This document shows positions 63,290 through 64,000 of a stretch of DNA of 64,000 bases, one piece after another (the stretch's first letter is position 1; the number at the start of each line of letters is the position of its first letter). The translations under genes and the position numbers were made by a program. Under the pieces are notes generated by a model. It was not told where the DNA came from. It saw only the letters and a program-made list of their open reading frames with translations, and made no database searches. Source of the stretch: Istiophorus platypterus (lineage: Eukaryota > Chordata > Actinopteri > Istiophoriformes > Istiophoridae); NCBI GenBank assembly GCA_016859345.1, contig CM029121.1, forward strand, positions 2,895,829 through 2,959,828. Direction: 5' to 3'.

Positions 63290-63760
63290 AGTAAATGAGG
63301 GATTAATGGCAGAAATTGTTATGGCTGAAGCCTGGAACACAGGAAAGAACCCATATGCAGATTCACACAGAGACAGGTCAGGATAAGTGAAGTAACTTTT
63401 TAACAAGTGAAACGGTCTTACAGGCAATCATGTGGAAAAGATGGAAGGCAGGAACCCAGGCCAGAGGAAAATGAACATGAAGAAAAGTGAGGAATGCAAC
63501 CTGGAACAAAACAGATGATGCAACATAGGTAGAAAGTCCAGAGACAAACGCAAGGGATGGAACACAGATGAACCAGCCAGGATTGAAAGGAGCACAGAGA
63601 CTTAAACACAACACTAAGAGGAAGATAATAGGACAGTGGTGAAACAAAGGCAGGAAAACACAAACACATGAAGCCAGACAAACAACAAACACATAAGGTG
63701 ATGCATTTCAATATATAAAAACAGTACACAACAGGAAGGGCAGGGAGTCACGTAGCGGTC
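63290..63760. repeat. Purine-biased dispersed repeat, second copy-like block
   Basis: ggctgaagcctggaacacag, then gacaggtcaggataagtgaa, gacaaacgcaagggatggaa and ggcaggaaaacacaaacaca follow the same style as the block at 53.3 kb. The minus-strand frames of 103-104 codons are Cys/Leu/Phe-rich by-products. Confidence 0.4.
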
Positions 63761-63976
63761 AGATCATGGTAGAGATAAAAGGAGTTTTTAAACTAGTCAA
63801 CAGCACAATAATTATCTTAAAGCTGCTTGTTTTAGAAGTTATCAACCCTAACCCAAACCTAAACCTGAGTCTAAGCTGAACCTTAAAACCAAGTCTAAAC
63901 CATCAAACAGCCCTTCTACAAAATGTCAACTTAGCAACTCGTCTCAGTAGTCCTCACAAAGGTATAGTACAAGTAT

Positions 63977-64000
63977 ATCCCCCCCACACACACACACACA
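63977..64000. repeat. Poly-C/(CA)n microsatellite cut by the window end
   Basis: Short C run followed by CA units reaching the last base, so its full length is not visible. Confidence 0.9.

Larger units (their letters stand above)
46713..64000 (+). other. ntrk3: Intron sequence downstream of ntrk3 exon B (3' end outside window)
   Basis: It starts at the gtgagt donor of exon B. No following ntrk3 LRR or Ig-domain exon was recognised before the window ends, so I infer that at least 17.3 kb is intronic. Repeats and doubtful blocks within it are listed separately. The stretches 46900-47990, 49700-51490, 51670-53250, 55450-57260, 58870-60600 and 61600-63290 hold nothing I can name. Confidence 0.7.

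Noticed and set aside
63841..63900. Telomere-like text (aaccctaacccaaacctaaacc)
   Set aside because: Only about two near-perfect CCCTAA units followed by degenerate text; too short to call an interstitial telomere array.
46713..64000. Searched for the next ntrk3 LRR exon (NLSSNRL-like start)
   Set aside because: No matching segment with splice sites was found by eye.
1..64000. CRISPR arrays, bacterial operons, tRNA or rRNA genes, phage-like modules
   Set aside because: No spaced direct repeats, no cloverleaf-capable tRNA, and no compact coding; the tandem repeats are eukaryotic microsatellites.

Overview
The window reads as vertebrate genomic DNA, most likely from a ray-finned (teleost) fish. 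It is AT-rich, intron-like sequence full of dinucleotide microsatellites and of dispersed repeats I recognise from teleost genomes: the ATTTATATAG-type repeat, the AGCACTAAACACAAAGTAC-type repeat, hAT-like MITEs, a tRNA-derived SINE, and relics of jockey-superfamily LINEs and a Tc1-like transposon. There are no bacterial-style operons. Almost all open frames longer than 60 codons are chance frames or shadows of microsatellites. Repeat and exon identities below come from recognition by eye, with no database search.

The only functional protein-coding sequence I can support is two small exons on the + strand, 41202-41276 (75 nt) and 46641-46712 (72 nt). Both have consensus splice sites and both are phase 2 at each end. 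Joined, they keep one frame and encode consecutive leucine-rich-repeat segments of the extracellular domain of a TrkC-type neurotrophin receptor (ntrk3; a or b paralogue not resolved). The rest of the window is therefore intron of one very large gene: more than 41 kb upstream of the first exon, 5364 nt between the exons, and more than 17 kb downstream of the second.

Layout. 1-9.4 kb: intron with a hAT-like MITE half, an ATTTATATAG-type repeat, microsatellites and a short hairpin. 9.4-16.1 kb: a minus-strand reverse-transcriptase relic, a TTAA-bounded MITE, a LINE ORF2-start fragment and two more pieces of the ATTTATATAG-type repeat. 16-31 kb: mostly featureless intron with two MITE pieces, a (TA)/(GATA)/(TA) composite, a long GT tract, a Tc1 transposase relic and an AGCACTAAAC-type repeat. 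31-36.8 kb: a GC-rich block ending in an ATT microsatellite, an L2/Maui-like LINE relic running from endonuclease to reverse transcriptase, another ATTTATATAG-type repeat and a long TA tract. 37-46.7 kb: the two exons, with a MITE ending about 30 nt before exon A, a sense LINE relic ending about 320 nt before exon B, and a CA microsatellite touching the exon B donor. 46.7-64 kb: intron with an ambiguous block at 48 kb, a tRNA-SINE and several degenerate repeats.

I found no convincing undescribed biological system. The most interesting points are how closely transposon and microsatellite sequence sits against the splice signals of the two receptor exons, and a 27-nt repeat core that is identical in three otherwise diverged copies.
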